Part shown: in pieces, positions 24,601-32,438 of the stretch
Position numbering within the stretch: position 1 is the first letter of the stretch
Layout: each line of letters opens with the position of its first letter
Source of the DNA: Astropecten irregularis
Lineage: Eukaryota; Echinodermata; Asteroidea; Paxillosida; Astropectinidae
Direction of reading: 5' to 3'
DNA length: 64,000 bases
Assembly: GCA_963971285.1 (NCBI GenBank)
Contig: OZ020254.1
Coordinates: forward strand, 12,896,001 to 12,960,000
Program-made: the position numbers and the translations under genes
The notes under the pieces: model-generated
Told to the model about the DNA's origin: nothing
What the model saw: the letters and a program-made list of their open reading frames with translations, nothing else
The model's database searches: none

Positions 24601-27600
24601 AAGATTGAATGAAAACTTTCGTGTTTGAAATTTCATCTTGATTTTATGAGAAGAGAGTAGCGCGAGATTACGTGTGCAACGTACTGGCCTCTTTTAGAAT
24701 CTTTGCGAGATTTTGAAATAAAATCATTGTTTATGTGCACCGCGCTCGCCGCACGCGAGATGGCGTCCGTTTCCAAAATTACGCGCTCACGCCCTCTGCT
24801 GTCGGTCTATAGGTTATTTATGTCTATTAGTTGAAGCTCTGTTTTCCTTTTCAAACCAGAGAATCTACTTCTGATTCGCAGCCAAAAGCCTCTATTTTGA
24901 TACCTGTTATTTCAGAATGGATTGGAGCTGAAGTCTGAGACGGAGACGGAGCCGGAGCCTCCTGTTTCGTAAACGTCCCTACTGGGTACTCACATAAATG
25001 CAGAAGCCACAGCATGACAGAATCTGGACATCGTTTCACCAGATACATATCCAATATGGTCCTGGACATCAGTAATTCCTCCAACTCCTCTGGGTATGTG
25101 AATGGACCAAGCAATCAACTTGAATCAGATATTAAAGCCGGTACAGTATAGGATTGGTAGCATACCCAAAGAGAAATGTTCACAGATTTACGTATCTTTC
25201 AGGATATGAAGATGGTGCTGGTAGAAACATACCATTGAAATATTTCTGCCTGAAATGCTGTATTTATCCAGAAATAAGTCAAACAAAGACCGAAAACAGT
25301 TTAGATCTTGGGGTAAGATCAAAAGCATTCTTTATGTTTTAAGAAAAATTGAGTCAGGTTTTATAAGTAAAACTGAGTTTTTGATATTTTCTTGTGACTC
25401 AGATATCCGATTGAGCTCAAATTTTCACAGGTTTATCATTTCATGCACATATTGGATCAGACAAAGTGTGAGTGCTGTTCTGTGACCTTTACCAATCATG
25501 TATTACATCTTTAAAGTTTTACACTCCTCCCCCACTCCCAATGCATCTACATATTCCGCAGGATTATGAGGGACACAGGACAGTACCAGCCAGAGATTAG
25601 ACAGGGATAGTGCTGTCCAAAATAGGGTAATTTGATATTTGTTTATGTAAGTAAACAAAAAAAGGATCCGTGTTATACGATTTAATCGCCTTTTAAATGA
25701 CAGTGCTAGCGGGCGGCGATCGTGCATGTTCAGTGAAGAAGAAAAGTGCCTGAATAAAAGCAGTGTTGAGTGTTGACAGACGGTATGGACATTAAGCTTG
25801 TTTGATATGATGATATTTATCGATATCGCAATATTTTTTTTTATATAGAAAATCTTATCGGGCCCCGGAAAAAAATTTGAAATATCGGGAATATCGCGAT
25901 ATTTTTATGGTGGCGCAACTTTATACAAACAAAAATCAGAGTAGCTCATGAGCTAACAGAGCTACTTTTTGCACTTTTCGCGACGACCAAACAGATTACT
26001 GCAAATTTTGTAGCTGGTTGCGACGTTAAAAGCAGATTTCTTAAAGCAAAATCTGCACCGAAGCCGACAGTTATCCATGCCGTCCATGATCCAGAGCGCT
26101 ACTTGACAGCACACAAGTCATGTCCACTCCATGTTCGTACGCTGCACTTCCGGCCTTCATGACTGAAGCCTATACGTGCGCTGGCCGTGCTGATTTCACT
26201 GTGCTAAGAGCACGTGCATGCAATGCCGCGTTGCACACAATTACATGCACATTGTGCAATGATACTAAGCTTACCGCCTCCAACCAACATGACTGAAGCT
26301 AGCAGCGTATTGGGCTCACGGATTGGGCGCAATAATTCCAGACTACATGGAGTAAGATCTGATTTGTATATCGCTAAGTGCGAGTTAATTATCGTGGCTA
26401 TTACGGTGGGCTTCGGTACTATAGTTACAGACATTTTCAGACAGCGTGCTGACTGTTTACGTCTTCTTCAAAGTGATCGTCGCTTTCCGATGTTTTTTTG
26501 CACGATATATTTTCAGATTAAGTTCGTAAAAGTGTGTTTCTACGTGGAGATATGGACAAAGTAACCGACTGAAATTCAAGTAATTATAAGATTTAGTTGG
26601 TCAGAAAAATGCAACTGACGCGTCATGACGGTAGGCCTACTTTGGAACAGTTCAACATGGAGGTACAAGGACGGTCAGAATAGGGATCTCGATCACGATC
26701 GGAAGGCTCTTTATGATGTTTTTTTTAGATCAAATATAAGAACAGTGTGTTTCTACTTGGCGGAATGGACAAAATAAACGACTGTTATGTTTTTTTAGCA
26801 TGAACTAAACGTGAGCTATGGTGAGTCCATATTTTTTTGGTGTTGGTTTCGGTTAATCTTTTTTGAAAATTAGTAAACGGAAACGTTCAATCCGTGTGGG
26901 TTAATCTATATCTGAATAAAAAGCACAGCACTAGACAGGGAAATTTGTTTTTCTAGATCAAGAAACAATTTCCGCTGCTAGCATTTTTGATTTTGAACGT
27001 TGGACATTTTCCCTAACATGTGCCATTGCTATTAGGTGGACGGGGCTTAAGAGCAAACCCGGAAAGGTCCATTGCGATTATTGAAAAAGGAGTCTTTAGT
27101 GAAATCAGCCCCAGATCTATTAGCAATTATACATCTTGGGAGTCTTTGAGAAGGAACGTCGTGGAATTTCACAACTTGCCTTGGCTGGATTTCTTGACAA
27201 GTTTCTCCATTGCATCTGGGTTACCAGACAGAGTCAAATCCACAGGAAACCTAAACAGCTGCAAGAATAAATGTACAGGGAGAAACCCACGTAAGACACT
27301 AGCACTGACAATCTTGAGCAATTCAAGTCTGTTACACAATGTGCAATTCTCTGGTTGCAGCCACAAGTTTCAAAGGTTGCTATAGAAACACTTAGCCAAT
27401 GACTGCACTGAGCCAGTGACATCAGCCAGTTCCACAGACTTGGGGCCGATTTCATAAAGCTCTGTGACGCATCGCAACTCGATTTGCGACACGTCCTAGC
27501 TGCGACGCGTCGCATCTATGCGGTGAGTCCATAGAGAAAGGATGCGTCTTAACTCTGCGACGCGTCGTAAGTTTTATGAAATCGGCCCATGGTGGGTTTA

Positions 27601-30600
27601 ATATTTGCAACTGAAACCAGAGATTTGGGCATTGCACCACCATTAAACCTGCATAACATTCATTGTACAGAGTGAGTGAAAAAGAACTTGACCGGAATTG
27701 TTGATGATTTTCAAAAGAAATAAATGACACTCAAAAGTTCAGTAAAGCACGGTATTTCACAAGCACTCTCTCCTGCTTATTCCTCCTCATTTTCAAGCTT
27801 TCCATGGAATACTTGACAAAACAATTATAAAGTAGGCATTTTAGCTGTGTACATATCCATTAAAAAATACTCTTTAATACCGTTTGCTACAGATATAGAT
27901 TCAGTCAAGCATTAAGATTCTATGGACAGCTTGCAAAATGAATACCTATATTAAAATAGATATAACTCCTCCTAGGAATGAGCAATAGCTTTCTGCACTA
28001 ATGACGTCACAAAATCCCCGGCTGTCAGACAAACATTGTCTCACACACGTAGTGTACATGGACGTGCACACCCACACACGCTTGCATGGTTGCAATGTGT
28101 GTGTGAGATCCGAAGTGCAGAGCGCTATTGTTTCACTTTTTTTTTCTAATAAGCAGCAGAGAATGTTTATTAAATATATGCTTTACTTTACTTTCAAGTT
28201 CTCCTGTAATGTATGTGCCTTTGATCAGCACAGACACTTTGAAAATATAAAAGAATTTACCTTGCCAAATTCAGCATTACAGAAAACCTCCTCGCCTGGG
28301 TGAAGTGTTGCAATTCTTTCATTTTCAATGGCATACTGTGAAATACAGATGGTATATCACGATCAGCGAAATGATAACTAATATAAGGTTTGCCTTGCCA
28401 AATTAATTCCCAGTAACCAATATGCAGTACTTAAGAGCCCCTACAGGTAGTATCATACAGTTGATAGAACAGCTGCAGTTCATAACTTGATTTGTCATGA
28501 AATAAAAACAAACCTGTGAAATAACTGACTGAAATTCTAGTTTTTTTTAACACTTTTTGGGTTGTTGAGCATGAGCCGAATGTTCGTCCCTTTTTTTCCT
28601 TTCAGTTTTGGTTAACAGTTTGCGGAAATTTATAACCGGATAATCAAATCCGGGTCGGTTAACCTTTAAAGGTAGTATCATACTTTGGTAAGAAACCAAA
28701 ACAACTTACAGGGTATGAAGATGGTTGTGGTAGAAACATACCATTACAATTTTTCTGCCTGAAATGGTGTAAGTTTAATATCCAGAAATTACTAAAACAA
28801 CGACCGAATCTTTTTGATCTTTTAAAAGATCAAAAATAAAAGAGAAAAGACTTAAGAAAATACTGTGGCTGTTTTTCACTGTTTTCTCAAAAAGTGGGCA
28901 CCGTATGGGACTGAAATTTTCACAAATGACTGTTACTGTATCTCCCTTGATATTTTTGCTCATGAATCTGTATATCTTTGACAAAAAAACAAAATATGAT
29001 ACTTCCTTTAACCGGATAAGAATCCCGGCACTAAGCAAAACCCTTTTTGTTTTCCCAAGCCTACCTGTTGTAAAGTCTCTTCATGTTCTGGTAATAACGC
29101 TGCATCAGCTAGGTTTCCTGATTCCAGTGCTTCATCGTGTGCCTCTTGGTCTCTTCCTTCCAGCTTTATAGCGTCTCCATCCAGCAATTTCTGTTGTCTC
29201 TCCTCGTCATCCTCAATCATTTTGAATATCCCTCCCTTGACAACGTCGTGGAGAAGTGATTCCTGTAGATTGGCAAGTCCCGCATCTTTTTTGTCCTGGA
29301 ATCCCCGGGGGAAAAGAATGTACGGATATTTGAAATAGCTTGTTGTGGATGGTTTTGATGGATTGAATGGTTTATTTCATAACTTCATAAATTAGAACAC
29401 AATTAAAGGGATGGTACAGAACTGGTATTTGCGACAAAACCGTTGCTGACAGTGAAAGCACATTATGTAATCCATCATATACCTTAACTGACAAACATGT
29501 ACAAGTTTGAGGTCAATCAGCCATCTGGGTCACGAGAAAATAGTGAAAACCTGTGTACAGAGAACTGTACACATTTCAACGAATGAATAAAACGCTTCGA
29601 AGCGATTTATTCCAATCGGAAAATAGTTTCATTTAATTCTCAACGAATATGGCATTTCAGACAAAAACATTTCATGGGATGTTTTCTCCTATCATCACTG
29701 TGACCATAATACTGTGTAAGCTTTATATGAATCTGTGACCTTGAAGTGTATTTTGTCTTACCAATTCTGTACCATCCTTTTAAGACAGAGAAAAATACAA
29801 TGATGATAACAGCATTCATTCACAGCCAACAGCTGAATTGCATTGAATACTGTACACCAAGTATTATATACTTATAGAGTAATAATTGCATATGAATTTT
29901 ATGTAAATTAACTTATAAACTGAGGAAGTAGAAGGCCCCAACAATGGACCTTTCCCATGAAATATGTTAATTACATATGCGCACGAGCAAATGCACTTCT
30001 GGTTGGCAAGAAAGTTGCAGCTACATTCGGCATGTACGTACCACATACAACGCAGAGGGCATGTAGCTTGCCAACCAGTGATGCATTTGCGCGTGCGCGT
30101 ATCTAATTAACATATTTCATGGGAAAGGTCCATTACATTGCATACATTACATTTCGTTAATTAAATTGACAAGGAAGGGAATAGGGCTGTTTTTGTTTTA
30201 TCTTATACTGGTGAGTGGGGCAACTCTTCTCAATGAACCAGAATATATGTTTTGTGGTGACATCATTAGAAGTGAATCTTATGGAAATCAATTAGAATTC
30301 AATTAGAAATTGGTATACTCGGCCGGAACTCCCAAGCGGGTGACTGCGGGTCATCCATGGGAACAGTAAGGTTCTCCAGGGGAAACGGTCTACTTGGAGC
30401 ACATTCATGACATTAGGCTTGGGCAATTCCGGGCTGGAATCAATGAGAATCGATTCCAAATTTGGAATCTGAATCGTGATTTCACTTTTTTTTAGGAATG
30501 AATTCTGTGAATTTGATCAATTTTGTGTTTCAATTCCAAAATGAGCCCAGCGATTCTTGGGTCATTCGACCTAACTGAAACGATTCTGACATTCTTTAGC

Positions 30601-32438
30601 CTGGCTGATTCTGGTTTTACGAATTGAAAAATTTGTGAGTGGCACCATCAATGTTTTGTCAACAAAACCGTGAGCAAACATTTGAGCACTGACACATAGA
30701 TATTTGAAAATCCCGATATTTACAGTAATAATGAACTCAGCACGTTTCCTCCCGAATGGTGCCTTTATTTCAATGTTATTTTTGCCAGCAAAAATTGGAA
30801 TCGGTTCCAAGTGGAATCGTGATTCAAACTTGGAATCGAAATCGAAAATTCCGAATTCTGGAAATGCTGGAATCACCCAATCCTAGAGCACATAGAAGAC
30901 TGTACCTTAAGGCAGAAGGACAAGTAGAAATTTTCCACTGATAGGACAAACCAAGTATTCCTGGCTCTTGTTCAAATAAAGAGACTGTCTTCAATACACA
31001 CAAACCTCCTTCAATACCTGGGCATTATTATGCTGCACCATATGATCCAGTGTGTATTTCAGTTTCTTGAAGCCAGAGTGATAGGTTGGGCTCGAATCTC
31101 CTGACTCCTATTTAACCAAAAAACAATACAAACAGCCATTAGTCCTGTTTTAAAACTCTCAAAATTTAGAGAAAAAAAGATATGTTATTGTTTTTGTAAA
31201 CACCATGAAACAGGACTGTGATTTTTAAATATGACTTACCAGAGTATGTTTTATTGGCGATTTCGACGATTGAGACGGACTTTGGGATCTGTTGACAAGA
31301 AATCAGCAATTCATACTAATCGTTACAACTAGGATTCCTTCTATTTTTTTGAAATGTGATTCTGGTTTTAGGCATTAGCATGTGTTGAGGAAACAAGGCC
31401 AGGTCATTACAATGTTGTGGAATGAATTGCTTTAATAAGAAGTCGCCTGGGGATGTGAGTGGCCACAAAAAGATCTGAAACTACCAAGGAAAAAGCTCAA
31501 ATTTTAAAGTTTTCATACTTTTGTACAGAGCAGGTGTACAAAAAAAAGCTGAAATTCTAAGTCAAAATCTAAACAAAACAATTGGAATTCAGAATTCAGA
31601 CATTTTTCATCAGTGAAGTCAGAATATGATAAAGTGTGCAGATGAAGGAGTATTTTGCTCCACGTATGATCCAGGATTTTCCAAAAAGAGGGGGGGGGGG
31701 GGTGGCAGAAATAAAAATATATGTCCAGCATAATAGTGGGCCACGGAACTGACATGACTGGCAAACTCAATAGCGATGGGTGCATTTTAGGAAGAAGAGG
31801 CTAGCAGGTTACAGCAGGCCTGATGTGAATTGCCCAATTAAAGGTACAGTTCAGGATTGGTAACATACCCAAACAGAAATGTTCACAGATTTACAAATAA
31901 CTTTCAGGGTATGAAGATGGTGATGGTAGACAGTTCAATTTTTTGTGCCTGAAATGGTTTATTTATCCAGAAATAAATAAAACAAAGACCGAAAACAGTT
32001 TTGATCTTGGGGTAAGATCAAAACCATTCTTTATGTTTTATATTAGAAAAACTGATTCGGTTTTTGCTATTTTCTTTTGACTCAGATGTCCGATTGAGCT
32101 GTGTGAGTGCTGTTAACTGTGACCTTTACCAATCATGTATTATACCTTATATTTTGCCTCCCCCTTTTTTCTTCTTTTTTTGAGTCTCTCTCCCTCTGTA
32201 CAAATTATTATTTTAAATTTTTTTTTAGGGGGGGGGGGGCGTTGGCTGAAAGAAAAGGGGGGCCCATGTCTGGCCCCACCCCTGGATTCGCCCCTGTTTA
32301 CCTGACTGGAGATGAATCTTGTCTTGGTGCTGATATCGAGGGCGGAATGTAAAGGAAATTGTCGTCGCTATCTTCATCCTCATCCTGAGATGAATTTTCA
32401 TGATGATCTTCCGTCGACAAACGGCTGATGTCCATCAT
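12488..32438 (-). CDS. SLF2: SLF2-like protein (FAM178 family), 17 coding exons
   Basis: SLF2 (FAM178A) is a nuclear protein that in vertebrates acts with SLF1 and RAD18 to bring the SMC5/6 complex to damaged or stalled DNA. The exons, listed separately, run right to left from ATG at 32438 to TGA at 12488 and encode about 677 residues. From memory of human SLF2, the order of conserved segments agrees: HPGEEVF, a WCPSLLDIATIFVN block (human WIPSLSDVAAVFFN), VSLDKQL (human MSLEKQL), EHHHNLVHVIRL (human SHPHNLLWLVQL) and CRTQVKDLIIRV (human [12 protein letters not shown]). Exon phases agree from one exon to the next, with one junction (exons 12/13) uncertain. Vertebrate proteins have several hundred more disordered N-terminal residues; I see no matching exon, so the ATG at 32438 is provisional. 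Tail and N-terminus are acidic. Confidence 0.88.
12726..13025. mobile_element. TTAA-type MITE, family A, truncated
   Basis: Its right end ACCAAAGTATGATGTTACCT is followed by TTAA. The left terminus is missing, and the copy begins near exon 17 of SLF2. Opposite orientation to most other copies. Confidence 0.75.
13031..13175. mobile_element. ~140-bp MITE with CAGGCATGCAA ends
   Basis: Starts CAGGCATGCAA and ends near AAAAAGTTGCAGCTG; the right end is degraded. Other copies lie at 42497-42637, 51969-52113 and 54446-54588. Confidence 0.7.
13204..13556. mobile_element. TTAA-type MITE, family B
   Basis: Flanked by TTAA at 13200-13203 and 13557-13560. It starts AGGTACAGTACTATACC and contains the family block GATTGAGCTCAAATTTT. 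It abuts the family A copy at 13561, sharing one TTAA. Confidence 0.75.
13561..13917. mobile_element. TTAA-type MITE, family A, intact
   Basis: Terminal inverted repeats AGGTAGTATCATACTTTGGT and its complement, TTAA on both sides (13557-13560, 13918-13921), and a central TCTTTTAAAAGA palindrome. No coding capacity. The ends and TTAA targets suggest a piggyBac-like transposase supplied elsewhere in the genome. Confidence 0.85.
13964..14119 (-). CDS. SLF2: SLF2 exon 16
   Basis: A 156-nt phase-0 exon (52 codons) with LRDMAGDIRESHKHLCRTQV and KDLIIRVASELDYLEQTL. It matches human [20 protein letters not shown] and following residues near the C-terminus of SLF2. Acceptor TTTGAAG; donor CAG|GTGAGC. 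Confidence 0.88.
14243..14585. mobile_element. TTAA-type MITE, family A
   Basis: Flanked by TTAA at 14239-14242 and 14586-14589. Ends diverged from the consensus by a few bases. A further degenerate relative follows at about 14590-14940. Confidence 0.8.
15124..15273. mobile_element. Foldback MITE, GGGGTCGATTTCA family
   Basis: Short element with inverted ends reading AGGGGTTGATTTCATAAAG and GGTGAAATTGACCCC, and inner arms around ATCGATCGTAACT and AAGTTA. Related copies: 15518-15673, 22207-22370, 38881-39015, 47512-47658, 53109-53253 and 53250-53410. Confidence 0.75.
15274..15517. repeat. Dispersed repeat rich in GGCTCC hexamers
   Basis: Inverted ends made of GGCTCCGGCTCCGGCTTC and its complement surround a unique core with AAGCCTCTATTTTGATACC. 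Long open frames cross it on both strands because of the hexamer composition. Other copies: 24290-24990 (interrupted) and 47290-47415 (reverse). Confidence 0.75.
15518..15673. mobile_element. Foldback MITE, GGGGTCGATTTCA family
   Basis: Both ends carry GGGGTCGATTTCAC or its complement, with ATCGATCATAAGG and ACTATCAATCGCAGG arms. It directly abuts the GGCTCC repeat. Confidence 0.75.
15727..15867 (-). CDS. SLF2: SLF2 exon 15
   Basis: A 141-nt phase-0 exon (47 codons) with VSDLIPLVAAIKPRQR and a helical segment LHSLVRLVELAIGFEKKL. Human SLF2 has SDLLKKMVLKKKAEQ and a similar helix here. Acceptor CATCGTAG; donor AAG|GTGAGA. Confidence 0.82.
16086..16438. mobile_element. TTAA-type MITE, family A
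   Basis: Left TTAA at 16082-16085; the right flank reads TCAA at 16439-16442. The ends match the family A termini; its internal part is in the opposite orientation to the 13561 copy. Confidence 0.8.
16725..16803 (-). CDS. SLF2: SLF2 exon 14
   Basis: A 79-nt exon encoding VCLEKFISKSDSEEP and VRDIEKVE, aligned with human LVIISKLLDEKHEDVP. Acceptor TTATTTCAG; donor GAG|GTAATT. Phase 2 in, phase 0 out. Confidence 0.82.
16985..17812 (+). mobile_element. 5'-truncated LINE, C-terminal reverse-transcriptase end
   Basis: An open stretch from about 16996 to 17446 encodes a region with WHATKF, YKERLKDLDLLSLENRRKLK, and FFNRIYNSWNEIQSNI, typical of the end of ORF2 in CR1/jockey-like non-LTR retrotransposons. 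The 3' UTR follows and ends near AATAAAGGTAATAAAATT and an A/T-rich tail. The catalytic part of the reverse transcriptase is absent. It lies antisense in an SLF2 intron. Confidence 0.72.
17833..18220. mobile_element. TTAA-type MITE, family B
   Basis: TTAA at 17829-17832 and 18221-18224. Starts AGGTACAGTACAGGATTGGT; the right end is TTACCAATCATTTATCATACCT with minor changes between copies. Confidence 0.8.
18394..18507 (-). CDS. SLF2: SLF2 exon 13 (5' boundary uncertain)
   Basis: It encodes KICQIVSQCSEHHHNLVHVI and RLMRTSTNRGKAIYPLL, matching the human LSSHPHNLLWLVQL and TSRGRQLRQCL region. Two acceptors exist: CAACAG (exon from 18512) and GGCTAG (exon from 18507); the inner one fits the phase of exon 12. 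Donor CTCAG|GTAATC. Confidence 0.82.
18588..18735. mobile_element. Foldback element with AATAGCGCTCCGCAC ends
   Basis: Diverged copy of a family with inverted ends AATAGCGCTCCGCAC and GTGCGGAGCGCTATT. It contains CAGACAAACATTGCAA and GT-rich sequence. Other copies: 21531-21655, 27985-28132, 58068-58255 and 61118-61310. Confidence 0.65.
18957..19435. mobile_element. Foldback MITE split by a SINE
   Basis: The left arm (18957-19060, GGGGTTGATTTCACAAAG) and right arm (about 19405-19435, GATGAGTTTGGTGAAATGGA) belong to the GGGGTCGATTTCA family. The SINE at 19065-19404 separates them. Confidence 0.65.
19065..19404 (-). mobile_element. tRNA-derived SINE
   Basis: On the minus strand a tRNA-like head with GGCAAGTGCGTTAGGCACTC (A-box-like) and GGGTTCGATTCC (B box) is followed by a core with TCCGGGTTCTCCGGTTTTCC and an AT-rich tail near 19065. 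That core resembles the conserved SINE central domains shared by many marine animals, which is my recollection and not a search. No tRNA cloverleaf function is claimed. Confidence 0.75.
19653..19735 (-). CDS. SLF2: SLF2 exon 12 (3' boundary uncertain)
   Basis: It encodes VSIPDGFSALSGCYTQLLSS, continuing straight from exon 11 as human KQIPLVDFQSLLINLMKN does. Acceptor GATCTTAG. The best-looking donor, CAG|GTCTGT at 19657, would create a stop when joined to exon 13. The frame is kept if donor TCT|GTAACA at 19653 joins the inner acceptor of exon 13. Confidence 0.72.
20105..20180 (-). CDS. SLF2: SLF2 exon 11
   Basis: A 76-nt exon encoding LSQEDLISLTYLVCKVSLDK and QL, matching human REIMLLILMLFKMSLEKQL. 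Acceptor TGTCAACAG; donor CTT|GTAAGG. Entered in phase 2, left in phase 0. Confidence 0.86.
20371..20745 (-). mobile_element. tRNA-derived SINE with ATT tail
   Basis: On the minus strand it opens with TGGCCTTGTGGTCTGGC (A-box-like), has GGGTTCGAATCC (B box), then TCCTTGGGCAAGATGCTTTG, a block common in marine invertebrate SINEs. It ends with a TTATTATTATTATT tail at about 20371. It lies in an SLF2 intron, same strand as the gene. Confidence 0.75.
20752..21154. mobile_element. Inverted-repeat element, GGGCCCAATTTCATG family
   Basis: Ends TGGGCCCAATTTCATGAAAT and its near complement ATGAAATTGGGCCC. It also holds a fragment (about 21049-21115) with CGGTTTTCGGAAGTACCATG, shared with the hairpin at 22880-23112. 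Other copies: 45738-46043 and 53785-54078. Confidence 0.75.
21277..21399 (-). CDS. SLF2: SLF2 exon 10
   Basis: A 123-nt exon, phase 2 in and out. It contains a polar stretch and then NIQQVIKIITQCLVSQN, matching human NILNVVKFLGLCTSIH. Acceptor ACCTTTTCAG; donor AATAG|GTAAGT. Confidence 0.85.
   Translation of the reverse strand: METRQKGSRPIQFADQTKLFPGLQHTASHQDYYTVFGLTE
22085..22157 (-). CDS. SLF2: SLF2 exon 9
   Basis: A 73-nt exon, phase 1 in and phase 2 out, encoding ASLDSLLPPSLVQKNFTQED. It aligns with human IDFRSLFPLENLQPDFNED. Acceptor TTCTTGTCAG; donor CAGAG|GTAATG. Confidence 0.85.
22207..22370. mobile_element. Foldback MITE, GGGGTCGATTTCA family
   Basis: Ends GGGTCGATTTTACGAAGCCC and GGCAGAATCTACCCC with inner arms around ACGATCGATCTTAA. 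Diverged. Confidence 0.65.
22542..22707. mobile_element. ~165-bp element with GGCCTTGAATTT ends
   Basis: Begins GCCTTGAATTTAACAGAGGC and ends ACCAAATTCAAGGCCTG. A second copy is at 52273-52440. Confidence 0.65.
22880..23112. mobile_element. Near-perfect long hairpin element
   Basis: Two arms of about 115 bp meet near 22996. The arms share GATTGGTTTTCGGAAACACC, TACTTTCG, CGCACTTCTGGTTAGGTC and CTCTAGTC. It lies 40 bp from SLF2 exon 8, on its downstream side. Confidence 0.8.
23154..23402 (-). CDS. SLF2: SLF2 exon 8
   Basis: A 249-nt exon, phase 1 in and out. It holds PYDVHRALACMFVYLSFGI and ends WCPSLLDIATIFVNYG, the strongest family signature here. Its first ~40 bases and the acceptor match, in inverted orientation, a segment at about 23830-23868 and appear to be the end of an inverted-repeat element. 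This would explain the extra residues VKLAEQLAT compared with human SLF2. Donor ATG|GTAGGA. Confidence 0.88.
23358..23869. mobile_element. Inverted-repeat element overlapping SLF2 exon 8
   Basis: The left arm (about 23361-23455) begins ATGTTCATATGAGTTGCTAA; the right arm (about 23770-23869), read in complement, begins ATGTTCACATGAGCTGCTAA. Similarity continues through GGAAAGCAACTTTAGCTAAA. The left arm covers the SLF2 exon 8 acceptor and its first ~40 coding bases. A small element with GGGGCTGATTTCATAAA ends (23576-23692) is nested inside. Confidence 0.65.
24006..24232. mobile_element. GGGGCCAATTTCATG family element
   Basis: Ends GGGGCCAACTTCACGGCCC and CATGAAATTGGCCCC, with the family block CCATGTGTTGTGTATC. 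Other copies: 19785-19976, 48728-48905, 51165-51602 (split), 59032-59124 (cut) and 61680-61915. Confidence 0.7.
24384..24834. mobile_element. ~450-bp element inserted in the GGCTCC repeat
   Basis: Inverted ends GACATAAATAACCCATAGAC and its near-complement, extending to GCTGTCGGTC. It splits a GGCTCC repeat copy, and TGAAGC flanks it on both sides, where the uninterrupted copy at 15355 has it once. No coding frame. Confidence 0.8.
24994..25089 (-). CDS. SLF2: SLF2 exon 7
   Basis: A 96-nt exon, phase 1 in and out, with ILDMYLVKRCPDSVMLWLL, matching human [20 protein letters not shown]. Acceptor CATACCCAG; donor TAT|GTGAGT. A TTAA-flanked MITE begins only 47 bp upstream, at 25136. Confidence 0.85.
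25136..25510. mobile_element. TTAA-type MITE, family B
   Basis: TTAA at 25132-25135 and 25511-25514. The left end differs slightly (AGCCGGTACAGTATAGG). It begins 47 bp upstream of the SLF2 exon 7 acceptor. Confidence 0.78.
25515..27030. other. SLF2 intron sequence, no gene recognised
   Basis: Intronic stretch. It holds an AT-rich patch with repeated ATATCG (25800-25910) and scattered fragments related to 21700-21830. Short open frames here resemble nothing I know. Confidence 0.5.
27180..27258 (-). CDS. SLF2: SLF2 exon 6, followed by a GC donor
   Basis: A 79-nt exon encoding LFRFPVDLTLSGNP and MEKLVKKSSQ, matching the human segment with TLDLRDSGF and VEKLILKSG. The acceptor is TTCTTGCAG. The only donor that keeps the frame is AAG|GCAAGT at 27180/27179, the consensus GC-AG type. 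It ends in phase 1. Confidence 0.83.
27440..27596. mobile_element. Foldback MITE, GGGGCCGATTTCATAAA family
   Basis: Ends GGGGCCGATTTCATAAAGC and TTATGAAATCGGCCC, with internal CGACGCGTCGCA. The copy at 23576-23692 shares GTGAGTCCATAGAGAAAGGA. Confidence 0.78.
28261..28335 (-). CDS. SLF2: SLF2 exon 5
   Basis: A 75-nt phase-0 exon carrying LHPGEEVF, one of the best-kept motifs of the FAM178 family (human HHPGEEIF). Acceptor TATTTCACAG; donor AAG|GTAAAT. Confidence 0.88.
28670..29007. mobile_element. TTAA-type MITE, family A
   Basis: TTAA at 28666-28669 and 29008-29011. It has lost part of the region after the left end. It lies between SLF2 exons 4 and 5, ending about 58 bp from exon 4. Confidence 0.8.
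29065..29295 (-). CDS. SLF2: SLF2 exon 4
   Basis: A 231-nt phase-0 exon (77 codons) rich in Glu/Asp and Gln. It includes LQESLLHDVVKGG and ends LLPEHEETLQQ, aligning with the human LLEEHKEFLKKF region. Acceptor GATTCCAG; donor CAG|GTAGGC. Confidence 0.85.
29407..29779. mobile_element. TTAA-type MITE, family C, uninterrupted copy
   Basis: Ends AGGGATGGTACAGAACTGGT and CCAATTCTGTACCATCCT next to TTAA. This copy has a single TTAA at 29484-29487 in ATACCTTAACTGACAAAC, the site occupied in the sister copy at 42035-42976. Confidence 0.85.
29943..30134. mobile_element. Hairpin MITE with AATGGACCTTTCCC ends
   Basis: Arms of about 75 bp: AATGGACCTTTCCCATGAAA, TATGTTAATTA, AGCAAATGCA and CTGGTTGGCAAG recur in complement on the right, ending GGGAAAGGTCCATT. 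One copy in this window. Confidence 0.8.
31018..31107 (-). CDS. SLF2: SLF2 exon 3
   Basis: It encodes a segment with SGFKKLKYTLDHMVQHNN, matching the helical region before the conserved core of human SLF2. The acceptor is AAATAG. Donor CAG|GTATTG ends the exon at 31018; a second in-frame donor, GAG|GTTTGT, would end it at 31006 and add VLKE. Both keep phase 0. Confidence 0.75.
31240..31288 (-). CDS. SLF2: SLF2 exon 2
   Basis: A 49-nt microexon, too short for open-frame methods, between acceptor TTGTCAACAG and donor CTG|GTAAGT. It encodes the Ser/Lys-rich SQSPSQSSKSPIKHTL, entered in phase 2 and left in phase 0, which fits both neighbours. Confidence 0.7.
31842..32147. mobile_element. TTAA-type MITE, family B
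   Basis: TTAA at 31838-31841; starts AGGTACAGTTCAGGATTGGT. The right end is eroded, and part of the internal region is missing. Confidence 0.72.
32160..32300. repeat. Poly-G-bearing element next to SLF2 exon 1
   Basis: T-rich then G12 (about 32229-32240), then a C-rich end, CCACCCCTGGATTCGCCCCTG, with minor trimming. Similar sequence lies at 62030-62120 near a rhotekin exon. Its end is a few bases from the SLF2 exon 1 donor. Confidence 0.6.
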
